Origin: Acetobacter farinalis
Lineage (GTDB): Bacteria > Pseudomonadota > Alphaproteobacteria > Acetobacterales > Acetobacteraceae
Length of the DNA: 6,423 nt
Reading direction: 5' to 3'
Assembly (NCBI RefSeq): GCF_026240015.1
Contig: NZ_JAPIUX010000036.1
Location: forward strand, 1 to 6,423
The notes below the pieces were generated by a model. It was not told the origin of the DNA. It did no database searches and was given only the letters and a program-made list of their open reading frames with translations. The translations under genes were made by a program, and so were the position numbers. Below are positions 1 to 6,307 of the stretch, one piece after another; the stretch's first letter is position 1, and every line of letters begins with the position of its first letter.

Positions 1-123
1 CAGCAAGAACCGTCACAACCTTGTGGGATGCCGCCGGATCAGTCCTGGATGCTTTCACTCCTGACGAATGCGCCAACTTCTTTACAGCCGCTGGATATGA
101 GCCGGAATAAAGTGGACGTGCTC
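1..123 (+). mobile_element. IS630-family element, 3' end only
   Basis: The right end of an insertion sequence whose body lies outside the window. It is recognised from the C-terminus of an IS630-type transposase read on the + strand, followed by a 13-base non-coding end. The likely terminal sequence, read inward, starts GAGCACGTCCACTTTATTCC. It is followed by TA at 124-125, the dinucleotide that IS630/Tc1-type elements target and duplicate. From 126 onward the opposite strand reads as a helicase gene, which fixes the junction. The other end and its TA copy cannot be seen, so the exact end is inferred from the loss of helicase coding and from the TA. Confidence 0.72.
3..110 (+). CDS. IS630-family transposase, C-terminal 35 residues
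   Basis: An open frame enters from the left edge and stops with TAA at 108-110. It encodes the tail ARTVTTLWDAAGSVLDAF followed by a C-terminus ending in CANFFTAAGYEPE. The pattern 'LW.A.G..LD.F.P.ECANFF..AGYEP' is the usual end of IS630-family DDE transposases in Alphaproteobacteria. The catalytic DDE residues lie upstream, outside the window, so activity cannot be judged. The frame is too short to appear as a normal ORF and has no start here. The assignment rests on remembered family C-termini rather than an alignment. Confidence 0.75.
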   Translation, partial: ARTVTTLWDAAGSVLDAFTPDECANFFTAAGYEPE

Positions 124-366
124 TAGGCTTTGAGCAACCAACAGGCCCACGATTGTCTTGCCTGCGCCGGTGTTCAGAGAGATCAAGACATCGTTTTTAG
201 TCCTAACGTCGTTCCAACCGGAGAGCGCGCGATCCTGGCCGCGCCACAGATCGTTGGGCGTCCCTTTCAAACTAGGTAGCGATTCGAAGATTTTGATAGA
301 GTCGGTGGGAGCCTGCTTCGATTTTGCGCTTCCCAGTTTCGAAAAGTCAAAAACCAACTTACTCAC
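82..366 (-). pseudogene. DEAD/DEAH-box helicase gene, N-terminal stub cut by IS630
   Basis: The frame encodes 94 residues. About the first 80 belong to a superfamily 2 helicase. They include a region around Gln44 (LWRGQDRALSGW) resembling the Q motif, and a clear Walker A motif at residues 65-71 (NTGAGKT) followed by IVGLLVAQSL. After Leu81 the frame enters the IS630 end and adds EHVHFIPAHIQRL before TAA at 84-82, so the motifs for ATP hydrolysis (DEAD/DEAH) and the second RecA domain are missing. Genuine gene sequence runs from 366 to about 124. The GTG start at 366 touches its AAGGGA ribosome binding site. TTG at 357, eight bases after GGGAG, is a better-spaced alternative. Intact relatives have several hundred residues. 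The stub might bind nucleotide but cannot be a helicase. Its original role is unknown. Confidence 0.72.
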
Positions 367-764
367 TCCCTTTTCAACACCATCGCGTGGGGCTGTAACT
401 CACCGTTTTTTGAGTAACAGGCTACCGTAGCATGTTGGATTTCAGGCGCAGGCACAACACCGATAGACGGTCAAGATCAGGATGTCTTCGATCTCCTCAC
501 AGTATCCCTTCCGAACAGCGTGCCTTAAAGTGCTTACCTAGTCCTCGGAATGGGCGCTCTTCAGCGAGCTTGGACTTACAGCTCGAAGGGCGGAGAACAG
601 CAGGTATCGGCGTAAGCGGACATTCCCAATACCGCTTCGGAACGGCGTATGTTGGTCGGAAGCCGTCATGGACTTGAACGCTGCGAATGGCAGATTCCGG
701 TCAGGCCTTCCCGATAACCGACATTCCGCTCTCCCCCCCTTTCCAGCCTTCTTTAGTTATCGCC
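367..764. other. 398-base region without a credible gene
   Basis: This stretch separates the helicase start from the ohyA stop. Several open frames exist on both strands, for example 432-677 on +, rich in Arg and Ser, and about 63 codons on - starting after a TGA near 705. None has a good ribosome binding site, a recognisable motif or a convincing start. The - strand carries short stretches such as GGAATGTCCGCTT that resemble non-coding remnants found repeatedly in alphaproteobacterial genomes. That resemblance is from memory. The part next to 366 must hold the promoter of the helicase gene, but I see no clear -35/-10 pair. No hairpin followed by a T-run marks an ohyA terminator. Confidence 0.5.
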
Positions 765-2510
765 TCAAACCAGCCCGTAGCGCTCCAGCAGATCGTCAAT
801 CTCGGTTCCCTGCGTCAGGTGCCTGATCAGCCCCGACGCAGGCACCTTCTCTCCGTCCCGCAGTTCCGCTGCCGCCTGTAGCAGCATCCGGATATCGAAA
901 ATGCCGCCCGACACTTCCGGCACAGCCCGCCTGACGCCACACAGCGTATAGACCGCCTCCATCGCCGTGCGGACGGAATATTCGGTGGTGAAGACCGTAT
1001 CGCGTGGCGTTTCGGTGAACTGCCCCAGAAAGGCCAGGTTGACGCTTCCATCCGGCACCACGTTCGGCCGGTCAGCCGGTGCGCGCGGCATGAACTGCGC
1101 CGTGATGAACGGCATCATGCACGGACGCGTCGTCGCCCCTGTCGCTGCCATGTCTTCGATCTGATCCATCGGCACGCCCATATGGAACAGCCACTCACGG
1201 GTGATTTCCTCCCCTGTGCAATCCTGCATGGGCTTTTTCACATAATCGCCAGGCACGTCACTGAACAGACCATAGAGCCAGGCCACCATCTGCCCTTCGG
1301 GCTGCCCCTTGAAATGGGGCTGACGGCTGACCACCCAGCTCATCAGCCAGGATGAATCCGCGATCGTGACCGGGCCACCCGTGATGATTTTCCCCGAAAA
1401 CGGATCACGCCCCGTAATCCGCTTTACAAACTCAGGAATCCGCGCATCTCGGGTTGTAACGGTTGCCGACAGCCAGCGGGATTTTTTCGTATCACCACAG
1501 AAAACATCAGGACGCCCGAATGCGGCATCCTGTGCTGCGATATTGCGCCAGAGCTGCCAGACACTCCCCTCTTCGATAGCCGTGTCAATCGGCGCGGATG
1601 TATGGTGATCGCCCCAGCGTGAATTCTCCACCATGGAACCGCTGGTCACGAACACCAGTTCCTCTGGCCCAAGATCAACACCAGCAGTCGCGCCATTTTC
1701 CAGCCAGTCGAGATGGGTCGCAATCTTCCTGCCGCCCGAAACATCGACGGCAACATTCGTCACCTTCACACCATGACGGAACACGACGCCCTGATCGGCA
1801 AGCCATGTGGCCAGTGGTTGGCTGAGGGATTCCTGCTGGTTGTATCTGGTGAACTTCAGCGTATGCAGATCCTTCAGCCCGAGAATCTGATGCACGAATC
1901 GTGCGAGATAGCGCTTCATCTCAATGGCGCTGTGCCAGGTCTCGAACGCAAACATCGACCGCCAGAACAGCCAGAAGTTCGACGCCATGAAATCGCCGGA
2001 CAACACATCCGCGATCGTCTTTCCCGCCAGTTCGTCCTCATCGGTCAGAATGAGGGTAATGATCTCGCGTCGCGCCTTTCCCGTGAGCGTCAGCCTGTCA
2101 CGATCGGCGAGGGGCTGACCCCGATTGCACATGGCGCGGACCGGGCTGGTGGACGGATCGGCCTGATTGACCTGCCAGACTTCATCCAGCACTGATGCGC
2201 CTGGAATTTCCAGAGACGGAATGGAACGATACAGATCCCACAAACACTGGAACTGCTCTTCCATCTCCCGCCCGCCGCGAATCAGCCAGCCAGTCTCCGC
2301 ATTCCCCGCCCCATCCAGCGCACCACCATCGCTATTCGAGGCCTCAAGAATGGTGATGGCTGAGGGCGTCATGCCCGCATCCCGGATCAGGAACGCCGCC
2401 GCCGCCATGCCCGCCAGTCCTCCGCCCACGATCCACGCTGACCTTCCTGCCATATCCTGTGGCGCAGGGGGCTGAACAAAAGCCTCATAATTGCTGTGGG
2501 TATATCTCAT
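765..2510 (-). CDS. ohyA: Oleate hydratase (FAD-dependent fatty acid double-bond hydratase)
   Basis: The 581-residue product matches the usual 550-650 residues of oleate hydratases (old name: myosin-cross-reactive antigen, MCRA). The family adds water to the cis-9 double bond of oleic acid to give 10-hydroxystearic acid, with FAD as structural cofactor, at the inner face of the membrane. Visible features are the FAD dinucleotide fold IVGGGLAGMAAAAFL (27-41), the signature RGGREM (78-83) with catalytic-type Glu82, and YNQQES (223-228). Tyr201 lies 119 residues after Glu82, the same distance as Glu122/Tyr241 in the Elizabethkingia enzyme. The C-terminal part (FDIRMLLQAAAEL, 538-550) fits the membrane-contacting cap. 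There is no signal peptide. The ATG at 2510 has AAGGA eight bases upstream. The gene follows the DUF1275 gene by 93 bases on the same strand. It is intact. Suggested roles are detoxifying unsaturated fatty acids or changing lipid pools (inference). Confidence 0.93.
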   Translation of the reverse strand: MRYTHSNYEAFVQPPAPQDMAGRSAWIVGGGLAGMAAAAFLIRDAGMTPSAITILEASNSDGGALDGAGNAETGWLIRGGREMEEQFQCLWDLYRSIPSLEIPGASVLDEVWQVNQADPSTSPVRAMCNRGQPLADRDRLTLTGKARREIITLILTDEDELAGKTIADVLSGDFMASNFWLFWRSMFAFETWHSAIEMKRYLARFVHQILGLKDLHTLKFTRYNQQESLSQPLATWLADQGVVFRHGVKVTNVAVDVSGGRKIATHLDWLENGATAGVDLGPEELVFVTSGSMVENSRWGDHHTSAPIDTAIEEGSVWQLWRNIAAQDAAFGRPDVFCGDTKKSRWLSATVTTRDARIPEFVKRITGRDPFSGKIITGGPVTIADSSWLMSWVVSRQPHFKGQPEGQMVAWLYGLFSDVPGDYVKKPMQDCTGEEITREWLFHMGVPMDQIEDMAATGATTRPCMMPFITAQFMPRAPADRPNVVPDGSVNLAFLGQFTETPRDTVFTTEYSVRTAMEAVYTLCGVRRAVPEVSGGIFDIRMLLQAAAELRDGEKVPASGLIRHLTQGTEIDDLLERYGLV

Positions 2511-2519
2511 GGCGTGTGT

Positions 2520-2535
2520 CCTTTTCCGGAAAAGG
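2520..2535 (-). promoter_or_regulatory. Perfect 16-base palindrome over the ohyA ribosome binding site
   Basis: CCTTTTCCGGAAAAGG reads the same on both strands and ends nine bases before the ohyA ATG. Its 3' half on the coding strand contains most of the AAGGA ribosome binding site (2519-2523 on the complement). In mRNA it could fold into a six-pair stem with a CCGG loop that hides the site. In DNA it could be an operator for a dimeric regulator. A second short palindrome, TAGCA-T-TGCTA, lies 12 bases further upstream at 2548-2558. The palindrome is seen directly; either function is inference. Confidence 0.5.
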
Positions 2536-2603
2536 GCCGATGGTGGGTAGCATTGCTATTCATACGCCCCCCAATGACCCGATCTGTCCTTGCGATGTAT
2601 CAA

Positions 2604-3374
2604 TTACCGTGAACAGGAATGCCTCTCCCCGTAAGAGGGGACCGGCGCCGGTTTATGCTCCGCCACAGGCTCATGCGACAGCGCGCCCGGCAGGGAAAGG
2701 CAGGCCAGAAGCCCCGCCAGCGCCAGAAGAAACAGACCGGACCACCAGCCATACAGAAAGGCGCCGGCCACGCCGCCCAGCGTGAAGGACAGCACGATGG
2801 CGGCATGCAGCCCCAAACGCTCGCGCGTACCAATCCGCCTGGCCGGGTCAACCGGATGGAAAAAGCTCTCCAGCCAGTCCGCCAGTTCCAGCCCCACATC
2901 GGTGAGCATTCCCGTCATATGGGTGGTGCGGACACGCGCCCCGGAAATACGTGTGACTGTTGCGTTCTGGAGGCCCATGAGAAAACTCAGCCCGTAGGCC
3001 AGCACCGGATCCCGTGGCTGGGCCGAAAACAGAAGATCCACGCCACCCAGAAGCCCGAGCAGACAGGCTTCCAGCAGGATGCTCCGTGCGTAGATCGACG
3101 GCAGATGACGGCGACGACCTGCATTGACCAGCAGCGCGGACAGCACGGCTCCTGCGACAAAGGCCAGTATCAGACCACAGCAGGACAGGACCAGTTCCAT
3201 GCGTCCTTCATGCAGGCCACTCGCCAGTGCGGAGACATTGCCTGTCATATTGGCCGAATAATAGCCTACGGCCAGAAACCCGGCAGCGTTCACGGCACCG
3301 GCGATAGCCGCCAGCGAGCAGCCCAGACGCCTGTCGATGCTGGCATTACGCTCCGCCCCCTCGTGAACAAGCAC
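2604..3374 (-). CDS. DUF1275 / YoaK-family six-helix membrane protein
   Basis: The 256-residue product has about six hydrophobic segments, roughly at 18-36, 61-85, 98-116, 124-140, 188-209 and 211-229, and so sits in the inner membrane. The family signatures are GYYSANMTGN (37-46) and GLQNATVTRISG...RTTHMTG (134-155). The MTG motif occurs once in each half, suggesting an internal duplication like that of many small transporters. DUF1275 proteins are predicted small-molecule permeases with no settled substrate. The GTG start at 3374 is chosen because GGGAGG (3385-3380) lies five bases upstream and the family N-terminus fits. A basic N-terminus and a Pro/His-rich tail flank the core. The gene precedes ohyA on the same strand, so they may form an operon. 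Transport of a fatty acid or its hydroxy product is only a guess from that placement. Confidence 0.85.
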   Translation of the reverse strand: MLVHEGAERNASIDRRLGCSLAAIAGAVNAAGFLAVGYYSANMTGNVSALASGLHEGRMELVLSCCGLILAFVAGAVLSALLVNAGRRRHLPSIYARSILLEACLLGLLGGVDLLFSAQPRDPVLAYGLSFLMGLQNATVTRISGARVRTTHMTGMLTDVGLELADWLESFFHPVDPARRIGTRERLGLHAAIVLSFTLGGVAGAFLYGWWSGLFLLALAGLLACLSLPGALSHEPVAEHKPAPVPSYGERHSCSR

Positions 3375-3448
3375 CTGTACCTCCCGTCGTGACTGACCGC
3401 ATGAGGGAGACTCCGTGTTTGTCGGTTTCCCCCGGACAGCGATTTTTT

Positions 3449-3478
3449 TTTATAGACGGGATGGTAACAGCCTGTCCT
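3449..3478 (-). promoter_or_regulatory. Putative sigma-70-type promoter of the DUF1275 gene
   Basis: On the - strand, AGGACA (3478-3473) and TATAAA (3454-3449) are separated by 18 bases. The -35 matches four of six consensus bases and the -10 five of six. The -10 runs into an A-tract, seen as nine T on + at 3443-3451. The leader to the GTG at 3374 would be about 68 bases. It would also serve ohyA if the two genes are co-transcribed. Based on consensus matching only. Confidence 0.4.
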
Positions 3479-3521
3479 CTTCCGACAAAGCTTCCTGTTT
3501 TCAATTTCTTAGGACGATATC

Positions 3522-3551
3522 TTCAGGGATTGTGGATTTCCACACGCTGAA
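3522..3551. repeat. Imperfect inverted repeat in the divergent intergenic region
   Basis: Inner arms TGTGGA and TCCACA (3531-3536, 3539-3544) surround TT. Outer arms TTCAG and CTGAA (3522-3526, 3547-3551) flank them across a small asymmetric interruption (four bases on the left, two on the right). No T-run follows on either strand, so it is not a typical intrinsic terminator. It lies between the two outward-facing promoters and could be an operator. Function unknown. Confidence 0.4.
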
Positions 3552-3592
3552 AAGGGGTGGTCTCCCTACAGATAAATGTTGACGTTGATAGA

Positions 3593-3620
3593 TTAACGGA
3601 ACAAATCAGGAACATACAAT
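3593..3620 (+). promoter_or_regulatory. Putative SOS promoter of imuA-imuB-dnaE2
   Basis: TTAACG (3593-3598) and TACAAT (3615-3620) are 16 bases apart, giving four and five matches to the sigma-70 consensus. The spacer is filled almost exactly by the LexA box, the geometry expected for a promoter blocked by bound LexA. Transcription would begin near 3627, about 32 bases before the imuA start. An alternative -35, TTGACG at 3579-3584, has no good -10 at the right distance. Confidence 0.55.
3599..3613 (+). promoter_or_regulatory. LexA box (SOS operator), GAAC-N7-GAAC
   Basis: GAAC-AAATCAG-GAAC is an exact match to the direct-repeat operator of alphaproteobacterial LexA (GTTC-N7-GTTC on the other strand), which differs from the CTGT-N8-ACAG box of Escherichia coli. 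It sits 45 bases before the imuA start. The imuA-imuB-dnaE2 cassette is a known LexA regulon member in Alphaproteobacteria, so sequence and context agree. LexA is expected to repress until RecA-stimulated self-cleavage after DNA damage. Confidence 0.82.
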
Positions 3621-3658
3621 CATGAAATGCGCCTGCACAAGGACCGTCGAGCCGTGAC

Positions 3659-4423
3659 ATGACTGCTGAAATCCATAAAAAACCCGGTCTGGAGACGCTG
3701 CGGGCCGCAATCAGCCGTCTCGAAGGGCACAGCGACCGACGCCGTACGGTGCTGCCCTTTGGTGTGCGCGAGATAGACGCCCGTCTGCCCGGTGGTGGTC
3801 TGGCGCTGGGCGCTCTGCATGAGGTGGCGGGCGGCGGGAATGATGCCCTGCACAGTGCCGCCGCCGGTCAGTTCTGCGCCGGGATTGCCGCCCGTACGCG
3901 CGGTAAGGTGCTCTGGATCGTCACCCGTCAGGACGTGTTCGCCCCTTCCCTGAAACAGGTCGGTCTGTCGGCACGGCGGACCATTTTTGTCGAGGCAGGC
4001 TCGGACGTCGATGTGCTGGCCTGTTTCGAGGAAGGACTGCGACATGGCGGCCTGGGGGCCGTGGTCGCCGAGGTGGCGCGTCTGTCCATGACGGCCTCCC
4101 GTCGCCTGCAACTGGCGGCCGAAACGTCTGGTTCGCTTGGCCTCGCCATCCGACGCTGGCGGCGGCAGACAGATGCGGCGGATTTCGGTCAGCCAACCGC
4201 CAGTGTGACCCGCTGGCGAGTTTCGGTTCTGCCGTCCGTGCCGCTGCCGGCTCCCGGTGTGGGAAGACCGCGCTGGCTGCTGGAACTCATCCGCGCCCGG
4301 GCGGGCGAGTGTGCCGATTTTGAAGTGGAGGCCTGTGATGGCAAGGGTCGTCTCTCTTTACCTGCCACTATGGCCGACAGACCGGATCAGGAAGCGGCTG
4401 GGCAAAGACGCGCCAGCGCCTGA
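3659..4423 (+). CDS. imuA: ImuA, SOS mutasome accessory protein (RecA-like)
   Basis: The 254-residue protein belongs to the ImuA family, distant RecA/SulA-like proteins required with ImuB and DnaE2 for damage-induced mutagenesis. Features include the N-terminal helix LETLRAAISRLEG (11-23), the family block LPFGVREIDARLPGGGLALGALHEV (32-56) and the RecA-fold strand KVLWIVTRQDVFAPSLKQVGL (83-103). At the place of Walker A it has AGGGNDALHSAA (57-68), which lacks the GKT/S of an ATP-binding loop, so nucleotide binding is doubtful. The C-terminus (DGKGRLSLPATMADRP, 227-242) is typical. The ATG at 3659 is the most upstream possible start in this frame, since TGA at 3623-3625 precedes it with no GTG or TTG between. 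Its ribosome binding site (AAGGA at 3639-3643) is distant and weak. The gene is first in the SOS operon, and its last 86 bases are shared with imuB in another frame. Confidence 0.88.
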   Translation: MTAEIHKKPGLETLRAAISRLEGHSDRRRTVLPFGVREIDARLPGGGLALGALHEVAGGGNDALHSAAAGQFCAGIAARTRGKVLWIVTRQDVFAPSLKQVGLSARRTIFVEAGSDVDVLACFEEGLRHGGLGAVVAEVARLSMTASRRLQLAAETSGSLGLAIRRWRRQTDAADFGQPTASVTRWRVSVLPSVPLPAPGVGRPRWLLELIRARAGECADFEVEACDGKGRLSLPATMADRPDQEAAGQRRASA

Positions 4424-5861
4424 GGTGCCGGTCGCACTGGCCGGACGTGAAGGACGACGACGAGTCGTGCTGTCAGTCGATCTGGCCGCGCGCAAGCTGG
4501 AGCTGCGTCCCGGCACGCCGGTGGCCAAGGCCCAGGCGCTCTATCCCGATCTGGTGCTGATGGACGCCGATCCCGAGGGCGACCGTCTTGGACTGGAAAA
4601 ACTTGCCTTGTGGTTCCAGCACCGTATCGCGCCCATCGTGGCCGTCGATGCGTCGGACGGATTGGTGCTGGACACGACCGGAGCGGATCACCTGCATGGG
4701 GGTGAACTTCCTATGCTCAAGGACATGGTGCATCGCATGGCGGGCGCCGGCTTTCGGGCAAAAGCTGTGGTGGCGGACACCTGGGGCGCTGCGCACGCCA
4801 TCGCCCGCTATGGCCGGGCACCGATTGCCGTTGTGTCCTCAGGGGGGACGGCCTCTGCTCTGACTGATCTTCCCGTTGAAGCACTCCGCCTGCCCTCCCC
4901 TATCATTGAGGGTCTGGCCACACTGGGCATATCCCGCATCGGCCCCCTGGCGGCCATGCCACGTGCACCGCTGGCCCTGCGGTTCGGTCCGGATGTGGCT
5001 CGCAGGCTGGATCAGGCGTTCGGGCGCATTGGTGAAGTCATCGTGCCAGTTCGCCCGGTTGATCCGGTCGAGGTCAGCCGCAATTTTGCCGAACCCATCG
5101 GCGCGGCCGAGACCATCGCCAAATATATTGGCAAACTGGTGCCGCTGCTGTGTCAGGGACTGGACGAGCGCGGACAGGGCGTGCGGCGTCTCGACCTGCT
5201 GCTGCATCGTGTGGACAGCCGCACCGAGGCGATCCGCGTGGCCACGGCCATGCCGGTGCGGGACGTGAAACGCCTGACCCGGTTGCTGTGCGAGAAGATC
5301 GAAACCATCGATCCCGGGTTCGGCATCGAACGCATGGTGCTGATTGCCCCGCTGGCCGAACCGATGGACCGGCGGCAGACCATGTCCTCCCTGATCGCGG
5401 AGGAAGAGGCCGACGTCTCCGACCTGATCGACACCCTGGCCAACCGCGTCGGTACGCAGGCACTGTACCGGTTTGCCCCGGTGGAAAGCGACCTGCCCGA
5501 GCGCTCCTTCTGCCGCGTGCCCGCACTGGCTCCAGAGGAGACAAAGGACTGGCCGGAGCACTGGCCACGTCCGACACGCCTGCTGGCGCGGCCCGAGCCG
5601 GTGCAGGCCATGGCGGAACTGCCGGACCAGCCGCCGCTGTTCTTCATCTGGCGGGGCGTACGGCGGAAGGTGAAATGCGCCGACGGGCCGGAGCGCGTGT
5701 TTGGCGAATGGTGGAAGAATGACGCGGAACTGACCATCGCCCGGGATTACTTCCGGGTGGAGGACACCAGCGGCGAGCGGTTCTGGCTCTACCGGGCGGG
5801 TGACGGCGAGCATGGCGAGACGGGCTCGCAGGGCTGGTTTCTGCACGGAATTTTCGGATGA
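4338..5861 (+). CDS. imuB: ImuB, catalytically dead Y-family polymerase homologue
   Basis: The 507-residue product is an ImuB, a Y-family polymerase relative that acts as an adaptor, linking DnaE2 to the sliding clamp and ImuA during error-prone lesion bypass. The N-terminus LYLPLWPTDRIRKRL (7-21) is the family block. The polymerase acidic residues are absent: Leu/Pro occupy the first motif, and DASDGLVLDTTGADHL (104-119) replaces the usual SxDE-type motif. The thumb/little-finger region follows, and the C-terminal block ending GWFLHGIFG (499-507) is typical of ImuB. Possible clamp-binding pentapeptides are QPPLF (431-435) or QTMSS (347-351). The frame is open from 4257, but ATG 4338 is chosen because GTGGAGG lies six bases upstream and the family begins here. 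It overlaps imuA by 86 bases and dnaE2 by four (ATGA), implying translational coupling. It is full length and intact. Confidence 0.92.
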   Translation: MARVVSLYLPLWPTDRIRKRLGKDAPAPEVPVALAGREGRRRVVLSVDLAARKLELRPGTPVAKAQALYPDLVLMDADPEGDRLGLEKLALWFQHRIAPIVAVDASDGLVLDTTGADHLHGGELPMLKDMVHRMAGAGFRAKAVVADTWGAAHAIARYGRAPIAVVSSGGTASALTDLPVEALRLPSPIIEGLATLGISRIGPLAAMPRAPLALRFGPDVARRLDQAFGRIGEVIVPVRPVDPVEVSRNFAEPIGAAETIAKYIGKLVPLLCQGLDERGQGVRRLDLLLHRVDSRTEAIRVATAMPVRDVKRLTRLLCEKIETIDPGFGIERMVLIAPLAEPMDRRQTMSSLIAEEEADVSDLIDTLANRVGTQALYRFAPVESDLPERSFCRVPALAPEETKDWPEHWPRPTRLLARPEPVQAMAELPDQPPLFFIWRGVRRKVKCADGPERVFGEWWKNDAELTIARDYFRVEDTSGERFWLYRAGDGEHGETGSQGWFLHGIFG

Positions 5862-6307
5862 GCACCTCGGCACCGCATTACGCCGAACTGCAGGTGACGA
5901 CGTATTTCTCGTTTTTGCGCGGGGCGTCTTCCCCGATCGAACTGTTTGCGCAGGCAAAAGCCCTTGGCATCGAAGCACTGGGCATCTGTGACCGCAACTC
6001 TCTGGCCGGAATGGTGCAGGCCCATGTCGCGGCAAAAGAGGTCGGGCTCCGGCTTGTCGTGGGATGCCGTCTCGATCTGGCAGATTTTCCACCCGTGCTC
6101 GTTTATCCGACGGACCGGGCAGCCTATGGCCGTCTCTGTCGTCTGCTCAGCCTCGGCAAAGCGCGTGCTGGCAAAGGGAAATGCCGTCTTCTCTGGGAGG
6201 ATCTCGTTGCCTGGGGCGAGGGCCAGATCGTTGTCCTGATTCCCGACACGGCGGATGATGCCTGTGCCCTGCATCTGCGCAAGCTGAAGGACGCCTTGGA
6301 CTTGTAA
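5858..6307 (+). pseudogene. dnaE2: dnaE2 (imuC) error-prone DNA polymerase, truncated by IS3 insertion
   Basis: The frame encodes 149 residues, against roughly 1,050-1,150 for a complete DnaE2, the C-family polymerase that performs translesion synthesis in the ImuA-ImuB-DnaE2 mutasome. It begins with the diagnostic YAELQVTTYFSFLRGASSP (8-26), followed by ALGICDRNSLAGMVQAHVAAK (40-60), all within the PHP domain. As usual for DnaE2, the PHP metal-binding histidines of DnaE1 are replaced (Glu10, Thr14, Arg46). The palm with catalytic aspartates, the fingers, the clamp-binding site and the OB domain are absent. The frame ends at TAA 6305-6307, inside or at the edge of the IS3-family element, so the last one to three residues may come from it. 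The start overlaps the imuB stop as ATGA. Any product would be a PHP-domain fragment without polymerase activity. The remainder may lie beyond the element. Confidence 0.9.

Noticed and set aside
432..677. An 81-codon + strand open frame in the gap before ohyA
   Set aside because: It is Arg/Ser rich, has no ribosome binding site and no motif. An opposing - strand frame of about 63 codons is equally open and equally unsupported.
2619..3392. A 257-codon open frame on the + strand opposite the DUF1275 gene
   Set aside because: The opposite strand encodes conserved DUF1275 motifs and hydrophobic helices. This frame is rich in Gln, Arg and His with no recognisable domain, so it is a shadow frame.
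3421..3455. Nine-T run after a GC-rich stretch, resembling an intrinsic terminator on the + strand
   Set aside because: The preceding bases form at most a four-pair stem (TGTC/GACA), and no + strand gene ends here. The A-tract on the other strand fits better as part of a -10 region.
3622..3662. Two tiny frames of 11 codons (starting at 3622 and 3627) just before imuA, the second ending in an ATGA overlap with the imuA start
   Set aside because: They might look like a leader peptide, but the predicted transcription start near 3627 leaves no room for a ribosome binding site, and there is no sign of attenuation.
4257..4337. The 27-codon upstream extension of the imuB frame from a GTG at 4257
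   Set aside because: It lies within imuA, lacks a ribosome binding site and does not resemble ImuB. ATG at 4338 has GTGGAGG and is followed directly by the family N-terminus.
4839..6092. A 417-codon open frame on the - strand opposite imuB and dnaE2
   Set aside because: It lies antisense to two genes with clear family signatures. Its composition (Arg, His, Gln, Pro rich, no motif) is typical of shadow frames in GC-rich DNA.
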